Position numbers and translations under genes: made by a program. A model generated the notes under the pieces. That model was not told the origin of the DNA, ran no database searches, and saw only the letters and a program-made list of their open reading frames with translations. A stretch of 64,000 nucleotides of DNA from Chara braunii (lineage: Eukaryota > Streptophyta > Charophyceae > Charales > Characeae), in the NCBI GenBank assembly GCA_003427395.1, contig BFEA01000232.1, forward strand, positions 1,746,475 through 1,810,474, written 5' to 3'. Of this stretch, positions 1 to 12,200 are shown piece after piece. Position 1 is the stretch's first letter. The number at the start of each line of letters is the position of its first letter.

Positions 1-43
<43 letters not shown>
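1..43. repeat. (GA)n microsatellite at window edge
   Basis: Uninterrupted GA dinucleotide run that continues off the left edge, so its full length is unknown. No coding signal. Confidence 0.95.
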
Positions 44-44
<1 letters not shown>

Positions 45-187
45 AAAATCAAATGATTCTACGGCTAGAACATGGAAATATACATTGCGCACATGCACCC
101 AGCACACCAGACGTGTGCAGCGCAGCACCTGGTGCGGGGGCGCGCACCCTGGGTCCGCGCAGCGCACCACACCCTGGGTCCGCGCAC

Positions 188-325
188 AGCGCACAGTGCC
201 CCTCAAGTATGGTAGGGACTGATTTAATTCTCCGCTGTAAATTTGTAAAGTGCACCGCGCAGCGCACAGTGCCCCGCAAGTATGGTAGGGACTGATTTAA
301 TTCTCCGCTATAAATTTGTAATTTA
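188..325. repeat. 73-bp tandem duplication
   Basis: Two near-identical copies, each containing CAAGTATGGTAGGGACTGAT (at 204 and 277), give a period of 73 bp. The GC-rich segment just upstream (about 145-190) also repeats ACCCTGGGTCCGCGC. Local duplication only; no gene is visible. Confidence 0.85.
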
Positions 326-3300
326 TTTTGTAATTTACTGTGAAAATATTTCCCATTTAGAATTTTATTTGAAAGCCCACGTCCAGTTTGTTACAAAGAT
401 ACGTGGAAATTTGTCCGTTTTTGCTGATCTCATGGGGAAGGTCTGAAATCTGCTGTATTTCCGAAGTAAATAGTCCCTATCTGTGCGGAAACTAATAGCT
501 TAGCATAGGCTATTGAGTAGATAGTACTATTAATTCGAAGGAAAACAGGCGCCGGTAGTACCCTTGGATTTCCTATTCCGCGGAAAATCCTGGTTATCTG
601 CTGCCGGCTAAGGCCTGCACTATTACGCTCGGAATTTCTTGGCGGGACAATCAATTGTAAGCCGAGTTCAAATTCTAATGCTGCCGATGCGTAACTGAAC
701 GACGCAGCGGATTTGGACGACGTGTGGGACTACGCTGGTAGCTAGTTGAATGGTATAACGGGAGGGCAAGGCCGTTGGCCCTCTATTCTCAGTTGCTTGG
801 TCGGAAAGGCTGGTGGTGCCGCAAGGCGGATCTGGGTAGAAGCCCCCTGAGGAGTGCCAGGAGCGCAGCCTGGCCGAAAAGCGTCGGGGAAATGGTGCGT
901 TTTCTGAGAGCTGTACATGCTGAGAAGAAATGTAAATCTGTTGATGCGTGTACGAGAAGCAGTCTATGGCCACTGTTTTCACTATCCGTCTTTCAGAGGT
1001 GCTATGATCAGGGCAGCTAAGATACATGTGTTAGCAAGACAAGGAATCAGACGTCCTACTAACTGACGGCAACATCAGAGTGCACTCGTTACAAGACTTT
1101 GCCTTTTTTTTTCTTTTTTTTTAAGTAAGCTACATTCTTCTCTCAATTTCACGTCAATCTACCTACCTACCACTACTCCTAATTTTAGGCATACGGGGAC
1201 CCCCGTAGCAGCCAAAGCCATGTTCACGAGAGACCATGCGGGGGCTGCTCCCGACCTTGCCTTCTTTTCCAGGAAGAGGGCAAAGAGAGCGGTCCTCGCG
1301 TCGAGCCTGCACACCGATGTTTTCTTTTGATAATTCCTCTCTTGCAAAGATTACGGCCTTAACTAAGGAAGCTCGCCTCTCTACGTTCGCCACATTGGCC
1401 AGAGGAGAGTGGGGTGATTGACTTCTCACAGTCTAATCCGACATGCCCTATGGAAAAGAATCTAGGAACTACTGATTGAAGCAAGCGAGGCATGTATACT
1501 AGCATCGGGATAAGAAATTGGGATTTATGCGGATTATAGCTGCCAAAATGTCAGACCATGCTGGTGCTATGTTCATCTATGTAGGCGGTACCTCTTGAAC
1601 GAAGGATATCTTGCTGGCTGCTAAACATTTTTTTTAAGTTCAGGGCAGTCCAATTAGCATTCAATTTCGATTCTCTTTCCTCTTCGCTGGAATTTGCGTC
1701 GAAATTTCGTCCAAACTTTCACTCTGACAAGTGACTTCAGAAACTGCACTCAACCCATGAGTTCAGTTCGCCGCATTTAGCTTGTAATTTCGGAAATACG
1801 TCAGCAAAATGGGCTTCTTTATTTTCTGCTGTGTTTTTGTGCATCCCATTGATCTCGAGATCTACGATAGGCGCAATTTCCCAAATGATGACAAGATTAA
1901 AATTTTGGAATTTTTTCTTCGATTGCCTGCAAGTCCCGCTGAAAGGGACTGCGAAGGAATTTCAGTCTTCCCATTTTCTTATCTTTCCTTTCACAATGAT
2001 TTCCTGGGGGAGAAGTTCGTCTTCGCGGTTATCTTTGAATAGGAAAGGAATTCGATTGGAGCATGTTTGGAAGAAGCCGACGCGACGCAGGGCGCCGAAG
2101 ACTTCGCACAACGGAATTTTCGCACGAAGTACGACACGATTTGCCTCATTGGTGTCTGGAATTCTTTCTCATAGAACTCTTCTTCTGTTTATTCTCCTTC
2201 CTTTCAGACAAGGTCGGCGCAAGGGAAGGAGCCCGGGAATTGCACGATGGGAATCCGGCACAGTTCCCTTATACCGATTGGAATTCTAGGAGAGTACGAT
2301 CTCGTCTTTCCGAAGCAAGGGTAGGGTGAAGTGTTCATGCACGTAATCTGCTTTGGTTTCAAGGCGCGCAGGGCTACGGGTGGACTAGAATACGTACAGT
2401 GAGTAGATGGACTGAAGGGAGGAAACACGTATCTGGATTTGGGGAATTTTGGGGTCCCCGGGGATAGAGGGATTGACTTACTCTTTTGTGAGCAGAAGCA
2501 CGTGGTGAGATGTCGGATGACGCCTTCGATTGGTGCGTGTGCGAACAAGCATTTGAACTGAATCAGGGAGGGTCTGGGTTAATATAGTCGTACATAATCT
2601 CTCTAAAACGTAGAACCCCTCTATGCACACCTGAAAATCCCAAAGATGGAAGGAAGAAGAAGTGGATGGGAACTTAAGAGCAAGAGAGGGAGTAGACGTA
2701 AATCCTCTTACACTTCGCAATTGGTTGCTCAAGTATCTCGTGAAGCCAACTGAGGAGTCTGCGGGTACCCTTCCAGCTAAAGTCGTTGGGGCATGACTTC
2801 CGGATATAGTTTTTCGGAATTTGGCATCGGTATTTGAACCTGTGCGAACTTCTGAAGCTATTGCTACGTTTCGTGAACCACATTACTCCAGGTGCCGGTG
2901 TGGCCAATGTCGCATTCTTTGAGTTTGAGATCTTACACAATTCAGTTGTAGCAAAATCATTGGTCTACAGTATCTCTACTGCTAAGGATAGAAGAGAAAG
3001 CATAAACGCTACACTAACAACATATTCCCTTCAGCGAACTTTCCAAGGGGTGAAGTGTTCCTGCACGTAATCTGCTTTGGGGAAATTGCGCCTTGCATAC
3101 TGGGAACTGTATATGCGAAGAAGTAATGCATATTTATCGATGTTTGTACGAGAAGCAGTCTATGGCCACTGTTTTCACTATTTCCAAGGGGGGAATTTTC
3201 TGCAAGATAGAACCATAAGGATAATGAATGATGAGCTCGATTGCCATTTAGGGAAAAACGAGTCATGCACGCCAAATTATGCAGATAATACACAAGCAGA

Positions 3301-3600
3301 TAATGGAGTTGTGAACCTGTTTGCGAGTCGTCAAAGCGTCCTTGTTGGGATTGTGCCGCCTGAGGTTTTCTTCTGTCTGTTCTGCGTTCTTCAATTTCAG
3401 TGGAGACTCCGAAGTATTGCCTGTTCCAAATCCACATTCATCATAAATGCCCGATGACTGAAGGACGGTTGTTGAAGGAGACAAAGCCTGACTGTGTCGA
3501 TTTCCAATGGTTTGCTGCCTTTTGCATGCATTCACATCTTCATGACCATCGCGAGATTTCTATAAAAAGAGCATACACATGAACAACACAGATCATAATG
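326..3600. other. Intergenic, no gene; two dispersed repeat pairs
   Basis: No open frame here shows a recognisable domain or a sensible gene structure. Two segments recur within the stretch. Bases 906-970 resemble 3,105-3,175 (shared core TACGAGAAGCAGTCTATGGC). Bases 2,325-2,370 resemble 3,049-3,094 (shared core GCACGTAATCTGCTTTGG). This suggests two diverged copies of one unidentified repeat family. Confidence 0.6.
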
Positions 3601-3689
3601 TCATTCAAAGTGAACATTTGTATCCCCGAGACCAGCTACCCAACCCTGCCCAGCCCAGCCCAGCCGAGCTTAGACCAAGTTGAGTGGAA

Positions 3690-3867
3690 GGAAGAAAGAG
3701 AGAGAGAGAGGGGGGGAGAGAGAGAGAGATGGATAGAGAGAGGGGGGGGAGAGGGGGGGAGCGAGGGACGGAGAAACAAAGATAGAGAGACAGGAAGCGA
3801 TGGAGAGGGAGAGACGAAGAAAGAGAGAACCCAAGAGAGAGAGTAAGGGAGGTAGAGAGGGGTAGAG

Positions 3868-3960
<93 letters not shown>

Positions 3961-4200
3961 AGGGGGGAAGAGAGACAGAGTTCAAGGAAGAGACTGGGGA
4001 AGAGAGCTAGAGAGACTGACACAGAGACAAACAGAGGGAGGAATTGAGAGAGAGGGGGGGACGGGGGGAGCAAAAGCGGGCGGGGCAAGAGGAACAGAGA
4101 GAGGGGGGCGGGAAAAAGAGCGAGGAAGAGAGAGGGGCGGGGGAGAGCAAAAGATAGGGAACTGTGAGGGGAAGAGAGAGCAAGAGAAACTTCTCAACAT
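3690..4200. repeat. Purine-rich GA/GGGGA microsatellite tract
   Basis: A GA-rich tract with a long pure (GA)n core at about 3,871-3,957, flanked by GGGGGA/GAAGAGA variants. Long open frames on both strands are low-complexity artefacts (Leu-Ser or Arg-Glu runs) and are not genes. Confidence 0.95.
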
Positions 4201-4227
4201 CAACTTTCACTTCGGTAACGCATATCA

Positions 4228-4346
4228 AGGCCTCGCCGGACGGCACAAGAAACGAAACGAAACGAAACGACCATCGAACTCGCGGGGCTTCGGGAGCCCC
4301 TAAATCATCGTTTCGTTTCGTTTATGGTCGACGGCCTTGAGATATC
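4228..4346. mobile_element. Short foldback (MITE-like) element
   Basis: The left end reads TATCAAGGCC followed by repeats of AACGAAACG. The right end reads CGTTTCGTTT followed by GGCCTTGAGATA, its inverted counterpart. The centre has a small hairpin, GGGGCT-TCGGG-AGCCCC. About 119 bp with terminal inverted repeats and no coding capacity fits a MITE or foldback. I see no clear target duplication. Confidence 0.6.
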
Positions 4347-4400
4347 ATCATTAAGCTGACCGGTCCCAGGCAATTCAGAAATAGTTGGTTTTAATCCAGC

Positions 4401-4440
4401 GGCCTAGCTCAGTTGGTAAGGCGCGCAAGTGTGAGGAACG
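4401..4440 (+). repeat. tRNA-derived SINE head fragment
   Basis: CCTAGCTCAGTTGGTAAGGC matches a pol III A box and D arm. The following GCGCAAGTG resembles the copy at 48,065-48,172. No B box or tail follows, so this is a truncated SINE or tRNA fragment rather than a tRNA gene. Confidence 0.5.
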
Positions 4441-4962
4441 AGCCCTCAAGTAGCCCTATCAGACATCACATTGTTCTGGGCGAAGGCCCCAGCAAGCCAA
4501 GCACCCGCCCTATGTGAAGGCGGGCCTGAATATTCGTCAAAGGCAGAATTCGACATTTCCATATGGGGTATTCAGGCTCTCGCAGCACGCCAGTTGGTTG
4601 GGAAGACGCGTGAGCCTCTCAATGCTGCGGCATACAGTTGGCCCAGGCCTTGACAGTTGCGCCTGGGCACATGTACACAAAGCAGGGCCGATACATTGGG
4701 AAGCAGGCCTTCGGCCTTTGACAAAAGCAGTAGTGCCAATGCACCTGCCCGGGCACCCTGCACAGATGCCGCAAACAGCCCAAGTCTGGAAGACTCAGGC
4801 CGTGCCCAACTGAAAAGGGCCCAGGCCCTCAACTGTAAGTCTCGGGCCTGGGCACAGGGTCTGAGGCCCAACCGGAAGCTACTGGAAGCTTCCAGCCAGG
4901 CCACATGCAGCATCAAGCAGGCTGACACTTCCATAAAGGAAGTGAGGCAGCCGAGGCCAGGC
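4441..4962. other. GC-rich stretch, no gene supported
   Basis: GC-rich sequence with short recurring CAGGCC, GGGCCCAGGCC and GCCTGGGCACA words. It is open in several frames on both strands, as GC-rich repeats often are. No domain, start context or splice structure supports a gene. Confidence 0.5.
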
Positions 4963-4964
4963 AC

Positions 4965-5430
4965 ACTGGCCAGCGCTGGCAATGCGGAAGTGCTGCTGCG
5001 CTTCTGCTTGATGCTGCGCTAATGCCAGGGGCGCTGACGGAGCGCTAGGTGGTGAGAGGGGTGCTGCAGGGCAGCGGGGCGCAGGCGGCCATAGCCGGGC
5101 TGCTAGGCNCCAGGGGGTACAGCNGATGATCGGGTGGTCTTCAGGGAGAGAGGCGCTGTGTGGGGTAATCAAGGTCTGATCGACGGTGACAAGATACGTA
5201 CCAGCATCAAGCAGAAGCGCAGCAGCACGTCCGCATTGCCAGCGCTGGCCAGTGTCGCTGACGGAGCGCTAGGTGGTGAGAGGGGTGCTGCAGGGCAGCG
5301 GGGCGCAGGCGGCCATAGCCGGGCTGCTAGGCGCCAGGGGGTACAGCGGATGATCGGGTGGTCTTCAGGGAGAGAGGCGCTGTGTGGGGTAATCAAGGTC
5401 TGATTGAGGGTGACGAGATACGTACCTGGT
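4965..5430. repeat. Nested inverted and tandem repeat
   Basis: A block of about 170 bp starting CGCTGACGGAGCGCTAGG occurs at 5,032 and again at 5,256 (period 224). The first copy is flanked by an inverted repeat of about 53 bp: 4,965-5,018 (starting CACTGGCCAGCGCTGGCAAT) and its complement at 5,200-5,254, with about one mismatch. Two undetermined bases (5,109 and 5,124) lie in copy one, and copy two has a defined base at each equivalent position. Confidence 0.85.
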
Positions 5431-5744
5431 ACATGAAGAGAGGTCGCTGATGGTGTTGACAGTCATGTACATTGGTCTTCGTGAGCCGAAGTGATCCTGT
5501 TGTGTGAACCAGCTGTAGAGTAGGATAGTGTGGTAGAGTAGGCTGGGCGCTGTGCGCCAGACAGAGAGAGCGACTCTGGACACTGTGTTGGTGTGGCCTA
5601 CGGGCTTGGACATTGGCTCAATACTTCATTGTATTGCTCTTTATGGATGGTTTTCTCGGTGCATTTGTACTCTCTACTTGGGATACTACTACTTGCTCAG
5701 CTGTGTGATTTCGCAACTTGGTTTTATGTATATCGCTCACTCTC

Positions 5745-6094
5745 ATATTCCTTGCACAAGTGGCATTCAGGAGGTCTTGGGTTCAATCCCCATTGGCCTC
5801 ATGTACCTTCCTGGGCATGCTTGGGGCCCGCCACCTAGAGATAACACGTTGGTCCCCCCAATTGGCATTAAAAAGCAGTCTCTGCTGATGTTCATAGGGG
5901 GAGGGGTAATCGGGGAGGCGCAGTGACTGGCCACTCAGATGATGCTCGGTCCCTCTGCCACCGGCTGTCCCCTGGCCGGTGTCCCCCCGTTGGGGGTTCC
6001 CTGAAGGCAATCAAGGCCACCCTGGGCTGGTTAGTCGGATGATAATACCTCAAGGCCATCCCCCTTTAAAAAAAAAAAAAAAAAAAAAAAAAAG
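5745..6094 (+). mobile_element. SINE-like retroposon with poly(A) tail
   Basis: A B-box-like GGGTTCAATCCCC lies near 5,780. The following segment (GGCCTCATGTACCTTCCTGG and on) is shared with the copy at 6,604. The unit ends in about 27 adenines at 6,068-6,094, as expected for pol III SINEs mobilised by a LINE. The A box is poorly preserved (around TATCGCTCACTCTCATAT). No coding potential is expected. Confidence 0.7.
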
Positions 6095-6130
6095 TTGGTT
6101 TTACAACTTTACTCATCAAGTTCCATTATC

Positions 6131-6192
6131 TGTATTTGAACACGGGTCTGTATTTTCAACAGTTCATGGGTGTACCCACTGAACTAGGCTCT
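6131..6192 (-). repeat. tRNA-like SINE head, possibly Phe-derived
   Basis: On the - strand, GCCTAGTTCAGTGGGTACA (A box), an anticodon-loop-like TTGAAAA and GTGTTCAAATAC (B box) follow in tRNA order. The copy at 18,829-18,893 has the same order. GAA in the loop position suggests tRNA-Phe ancestry, but the anticodon stem pairs imperfectly, so identity is tentative. Confidence 0.5.
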
Positions 6193-6603
6193 TGGGTCCT
6201 GACAGCAGGTTCGCACTGCCTCGCGGGAGCGACGAGATCTGGCATGTAGCAAGGTCCACCCAGGAGCACAGTTGCGAGTTCTGGCATGCGCTAAGGTCCA
6301 AAATTTTGGACGCACGGACTTCCCAGACTCGCGGTGATTCACAGCACCTCCACCAGCCATTGAGAGTACCTGCGAGTTCTCGTGAGTTGCAGGCGGGTAC
6401 GAAAGGGGCACGTGCGCAGGCTCGCGAACTTGAACTCTGACAGCATTCGCGACTTTCTCCTGACAGGTTTCGTGTGGTCACTGTGCGGCGAGGTGTTCAC
6501 GAAACGAAGTACTTTTTTTTTCGTTTCATGTACTGTCCGGCGAGCCCCAATATCAGCGGACGAGAGCGGAAAATCCCTTTCCTTTTTTTTTTTTTTTTTT
6601 TTT

Positions 6604-6965
6604 GAAACTTTGAGCTGTGGATACCAGTTCAGGAGGTCTTGGGTTCAATCCCCATGGGCCTCATGTACCTTCCTGGGCAAGTTTGGTGCCTGCCAGCTAG
6701 AGATAGGTCGTTGGTCCACCTGAGTGGCAGCTGCCGCCTGGCCCCTGGCCGGTATTGCCCGCCTGCTGAAGCAGGTATCTTGCTGGTGGGTGCAGCTCCC
6801 GCATGTTCGCTGGTTGAACACAGTTGTGGCTGCTACGGGGTTCCCCATAATACTACAATGATAATAAAAGGGGCCTGGAAGGCCGTGCTGTCCAGATTTG
6901 ACAGGTAATTGGATTGGTTGGGCTTAAAAGAATTAGCCTTTAAAAAATAAAAAAATAATAAAAAA
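6604..6965 (+). mobile_element. Second SINE-like copy
   Basis: Shares about 110 bp with the copy at 5,745 (TTCAGGAGGTCTTGGGTTCA, then CTCATGTACCTTCCTGGGCA). It then diverges and ends in an A-rich tail (TTTAAAAAATAAAAAAATAA). It is preceded by an oligo(T) run at 6,581-6,603, perhaps the antisense tail of another insertion. Confidence 0.65.
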
Positions 6966-8060
6966 GCACTTAGGGAGGTGGTAAGAGCAGCCTCCCAAAG
7001 TGGCTCCCCGGTTGAAGGGTCCATCTACTGGGGGGGAGCTGTACCTGCTGGACCAGCGTCCCTCATATTACATGACAAAACAATGACTGCCAAATATTCA
7101 GACAACTGACATATGTTGGCAGAATTTGCTGTCCTTTCTGTCACCTGTCCACCCCTATGAAATGCGTCATTTGTGAAACAAATGGTGAGTCATTGGTGGA
7201 CATTAATGAGGATAAACTGACAGATTCAGAAAGCAGAACATAAATGAGGATAAACTGAGGTAGGGAACCCACAGGTCGGCAGCAAGGAAAGCGGTCACAG
7301 AGGCCGACCAGCCGACAGGCCACCGCCAAAAAACAGGGTGTGAAAGAGGGGGCTCCACCACCACCCGGGGTTTATATTTATTTTTAACCCACATCCGAGT
7401 CTACGATGGAGCGCACTGCCGACACCGTGTACCGACGTGCTTGCCATCCGTGGATTCGAGCTAATTACTTTATAGAGCTCTTGACTAACTTAGAATGTTG
7501 TCGTCGCATTCCTGCGGGACTTCCTCCATTTAGTCAACACTCCAACCACCGCGGTTGGAGGTCAGTACTAATCCCCATTGTTCTGGCATGCACCGTGACA
7601 ACGTGCGTAGCTATTTTGACAAAAAATATGTATCCATACCTTTCGGCCTCAATGGTTGAGGAATTCCATCTCAAAGGGACAGTAAATGTACACTCAGTTC
7701 AGACCGGCTCCGTTAACTCTGCTGTACAGCAGGGCGCCGAGCCTGCATGGACCAAAGGAAAGTCCAATGGCGCACCCCCCCCTTTTGCTGTAGGAGAGTC
7801 AGTTGGATCAGACTAGGAATAGTCCGCACACAAGACAAATCTAGTATACTACCGAGGGTCATGAGTGGAGGGAGTCTGGCACACCGTGGAAATTAGCAGG
7901 TGTCTGGTACACCATGGAGGGTCGGGACACCGCGCCCTCCGACAATGTTGTATTAATGCTCCTACTCATTCCTACACTGGTAGTGCTCGAGTTTGCATTC
8001 ACATTCTTGATGACATTCACTCTCGTTTTTTTGTCGCGCTCGTGATCTTGCTTGCCTTCT
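6966..8060. other. Intergenic, no gene supported
   Basis: A 136-codon open frame from 7,406 and a shorter one from 7,865 have no recognisable domain, and the second runs into a duplicated repeat. I regard both as chance frames. A B-box-like GTGGATTCGAGC near 7,450 stands alone. Confidence 0.4.
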
Positions 8061-8522
8061 CATTCACTTTTGTAGCTTCCCCTCTTCCTCTAACTCAAAC
8101 CTACCTCACAATTATGCTTGATATTGCACTCTCATACCCTGACTTTGTTTGCTGCATGCCGCAATTAGTTCCTAATGACTAGGCTTGTAAATTTGGCAAA
8201 TTCATGTCTGTTAAAAAAAGACATACAAATAATAATAACTAATAATCTAAAATTTTAAGATGTCATATCCTGTCTTGTGATGCCTTCGCATTTGCTTTCG
8301 TAGCTTCCCGACTCCCTCGAACTCAAGTCCAGTTCACGGTTCTGCTTGATTTCCCCTCCGCGAGCACTCTAATACCCTGACTTTGTTTGCTGCATGCCGC
8401 AATTAGTTCTTAATGATTGGGCTTCTCAATTCGGGGAAGATTCATGCATGTTAGAAAGAGACAAATACAAGTAATAATAACAAATAGTCTCAAATTTTAA
8501 GATATTATATCCCGTCCTATGA
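8061..8522. repeat. Tandem duplication of about 230 bp
   Basis: Two diverged copies (about 8,061-8,282 and 8,288-8,522) share GACTTTGTTTGCTGCATGCC, GCAATTAGTT and a TAATAATAAC..AAATTTTAAGAT tail. They differ by small indels and substitutions, so the duplication is not recent. Confidence 0.8.
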
Positions 8523-9137
8523 TGTTATTAGTAGTGATGATGAACTTGGACGTGACTTTGCCCCGTATTACGAGGCTCGTTCAATAGTTCGAATTTAATT
8601 CCGATTCATTTTATTTTATTTGATTTTATTTGATTTTACTTGATTTTACTTCATTTTTATTTTTTTAAAATTTTTGCTGCTTTTGATGTATCTTTCCATG
8701 TTTTAGCGGAAGATTCATTCATTGTTCGATTGGTTTGGGGAACAATGCCCCTCGCACTAGGCGCTCCCGTAGGTTGCACTAAATAGGCGTATGCTTCCTT
8801 TACACCTACCATTGAACCACCCGTAAATTTCAAGTGGTATTCAGGGAAAGACCTTCTGCTCAATCTAGAGGTAAAATATAAGGTAACTGTTTAAAAGAAA
8901 AATCATCAAAAAGAAAAAGAAAAAACCTGAAGTAGTTCTAACGTGCCGAGTGTGAGCAATTGTCAGACTCCTGATACAGGGAGGGGTCAAAATTCGTTAC
9001 TAACCACTTCACTCCTATTCTACTGCTCGCGGGCTCAAGCCCCGACAAACCGATGGCGGGGTGAGATAGTGGTCCTCATTGTGAGTTTCCTACCAAAAGG
9101 AGTTCGCTCAGAGGTGGGAAGGATTCACTCAGAGGTG

Positions 9138-9211
9138 GGATGGACTCGATCCTCGTAGCTTCCGCCTATCGATCTATGCCTAAACCTACTGAGCTAGCTC
9201 CTACTTCAGAT
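9138..9211 (-). repeat. tRNA-like element with A and B boxes
   Basis: On the - strand, GCTAGCTCAGTAGGTTTAGG (A box) is followed about 30 nt later by GAGGATCGAGTCCATCC (B box/T arm), the spacing of a tRNA or tRNA-derived SINE head. I could not fold a complete cloverleaf with matching acceptor stem, so a functional tRNA gene is unlikely. Confidence 0.5.
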
Positions 9212-12200
9212 GGAGTCGAGTATTGGCCTAAAGACCATAAGTCACGTATGAAAACAAAATTAGGTGGAGTTAGCCCGCGCGTAGCCCGGTTGCGCCGGAA
9301 ATTTAAGTATTTATTATCCAACGATGCCCTTTACTCGATTGGGAAAGAAAATTGAAAATTTCCTTTGGAGAAATTGAGGTGGTCGGGCTGAAATCCTAGG
9401 TCCAGTTTCGCTGGTCTGCAAAACGTCCTTGTGAGAACTGTGGGTGGCAAGGTGCGGCCCATGTGTGGCACAGCTGAAACGAAACGTGACCCTGTGGGTC
9501 CCCATGGGGCAGCACCGCACAGCGGACTCCTGGAGGGCCCATGGGAGACATGGATAGCATCATTTTCGGAACTTTCTCCCGTTGCCGCAGCGTTTCTCCC
9601 TTGTGCCGTCATGGCCGTCTCCAAGAACAATCTTCCCCGTGGGAGTCCGTCGTTGGACCTGTAAGGGTATTTGGCCATGTTTTCGCAGACGACACAGCGC
9701 CATTGCGAGCCATTCTATGGGACAAGCCTGACAACAATCAATATCGAATTTAAAGAAAAAGAAAAAAAAAAGAAGAGAGAAAAATAAAAGAAAAGAAAAA
9801 AGAAATTGGAAGCGCCGTCTCTTAGATTGCGGCCTTTGCTTAATCGAAAGCTCTGGGGTGATTGTTGTGTTCCATATTTTACGAGTGCACTTATCTGATG
9901 ACCGTTGAAATTTATTTTCAACTGCTTTATTTAGCTAATTATTGGTCGATTGTTTACCTTATTATACTTTTAACCTTTATTTTTTTATTATTCTTATCTT
10001 GTGGATTTGAAAATATCAGTCTCGATTAGAACTCAGGGGCAAAAGTCATCTCCAAACTATACAAGAAGATAGGCCTCTAATACACTCACCTATTCGTCAA
10101 TGGGTGCTCGCATGGGCTTTTGCTACCTTCACGTTGTTTCATAGGTCGAGATAACGACGCAGATGTGCGAGATGCTCAAGGCGTAGTTGTACGAGTTTGA
10201 TAATAGTGTCTTACACATGTGGTAAGTGAACATATAAGCGTCGACTATTCTAAGAGCACATAATTATGGTTCATCGTAGTGGTCTCCACGGTTAAAGACC
10301 CAGACATTTGAAGGTTTTTTGGATAAGGGAATCCAAGGGTGAAGGGGAAGCCATAGTGGACGCCAGCCTGAACTACAGTAAGTACGACAGGATAGTGAAA
10401 CTGAAAATTAACGTTTATGGCGGCAAGGAGCAAAATATGAGAGAAGACGCGACAGTACAGAGTGCCATTACTGAGGTCCGAAACCGGGATGAGCGGAGAT
10501 GTAAGTGAGACGAAGTGACCACTACGTTGCAGGTCATGGTAACGTACCACGAGGAAGAACTTCAATCGAAACAACTGAGCGCGAACAAGCATAGTTGAAC
10601 CGGGACTCTGAGGCTGATTCCGAAGTTAGTGATGCGGAAACCCAATCCTGGCACGGATGGGCTCAGTGGCAGCAGGATCACCAGCTAACCGAGTCGTGCC
10701 CCAAGGGTCAGCTCACGATAGTGAAGGGACTAAGACTGCTAGGCGGTTACGAGCAGTAGGCGCATCCACGATCAGGGTGGTGACGCCAAAGTGTGAGATT
10801 GAAGTGACGCATATACGCTATGGAAGTTAGAGTGGCGTAGGAGAGCTGCACGAGTGGCTCCGTTGTTGACGTCAATAGTTTCAAACGAGCTAAGCATGCG
10901 GTGATTAAGCCAAGGAACCTGTGAGATGGATACAGGCTGCTAGTGGGAATCACGGTAGTGACTCGTGCATGCCCATGTGGCAGGGTGCACAAAGGGAGAC
11001 AGGCAAGGACATAAAATAATTTTCACAATTGGCTCAGTTGACGTCAACTGCACCTTTTTCGATTTGTACCCTCTATTCTTGCGAGCACCATCTCCACTGC
11101 GATGAGGTGGTCGTGAGCAGGTGATTGAAGTATCAACAATGTTAGAGATGGGTGAGGCGCATCAATAGAAATCATGAGTTATTACTTTGGGTGAGAAGAC
11201 GCGAAAACTTTTGACCGTGGTTGATATGAAGCCTCATTGTTGACGTCATCAACTCCCACGCACGATCCGCAGAGTTTCTCATTTATTCGTGGCAGTAACT
11301 AGTTTGTGATGCACTGGATAATCAACGTGTTTTCACGGTTGAAGTTATCCACGTTGTGAAGTATTTTGTCAAAATCATCAATGTGCATTCCTCCTTTGAC
11401 GTAGTGCAATGCGAAGGTGATTAATGGTGTTAGTTGCCTGTCTCGATTCCCTAAGGTTTCCGATAGTCTTACTAGTCTAAGTTCACAGTGCAATTACATA
11501 TTATAGTGAGGTGAAGGAGGACGTGTGAATCGAATCCTAACAAACGTGCATGAAAGGGAAACCTGACTCTCGAGAAAAAAATGTGCATGGTCACCTTGTT
11601 GGCGACACCAGTAACCAAGTTGTCATCTTTTCGAACCATCGTATTACTTTATTTTCTGTTATGAAGCGCGTGAAGCAGGGCACCAGAGGGATGCAAGATC
11701 ATTCAAAAGGGGATGAGCCTAAGACTTACATTAGGGTTCACACATGAAAGTGAGTTCAGTCGACTTCGTCCGTTACAAACGCGATCTGCATCACGATCGT
11801 TTTTGGTGTTCTCATAACAATCAAGTAAAGATTGAAACCTAACCAATACTCTAGTAACCGTCATTGTCCGCTTCGTCTCTACTATGATGAGAGTGTCAAT
11901 GGTGGGGTATTAATTGCGAGCATGGGCATTGTAAGCGTGACCTTGTTGATGTCATCAGTTGTATCATGGTTTCTCTTCCAAGCCTGACTACTGTAGCTCA
12001 GACCTTTCATGTGGTGATGAGGCGGGAAGGAAGTACTACCTATGTAAAATATGGATATACTTTGGGTATATCGTATAGTCGTTGAGTTCATGATTTTTCT
12101 TGTCCCCATTGCGTGGTACGTGGTGTTGACCGAGATAAGCTATTATATTAGATTTCATGGTCGCCCGTGAGAGAAGTTTTACCTAAATTCTTTTCCATAT

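Noticed and set aside
3605-4088. Long open frames on both strands (Leu-Ser or Arg-Glu runs)
   Set aside because: They are translations of the GA microsatellite and purine-rich tract, with no complexity.
4403-4440. Functional tRNA gene
   Set aside because: Only an A-box-like half is present; no T arm, B box or acceptor stem follows.
7406-7816. 136-codon open frame
   Set aside because: No domain or homologous-looking motif; neighbouring sequence is repeat-derived.
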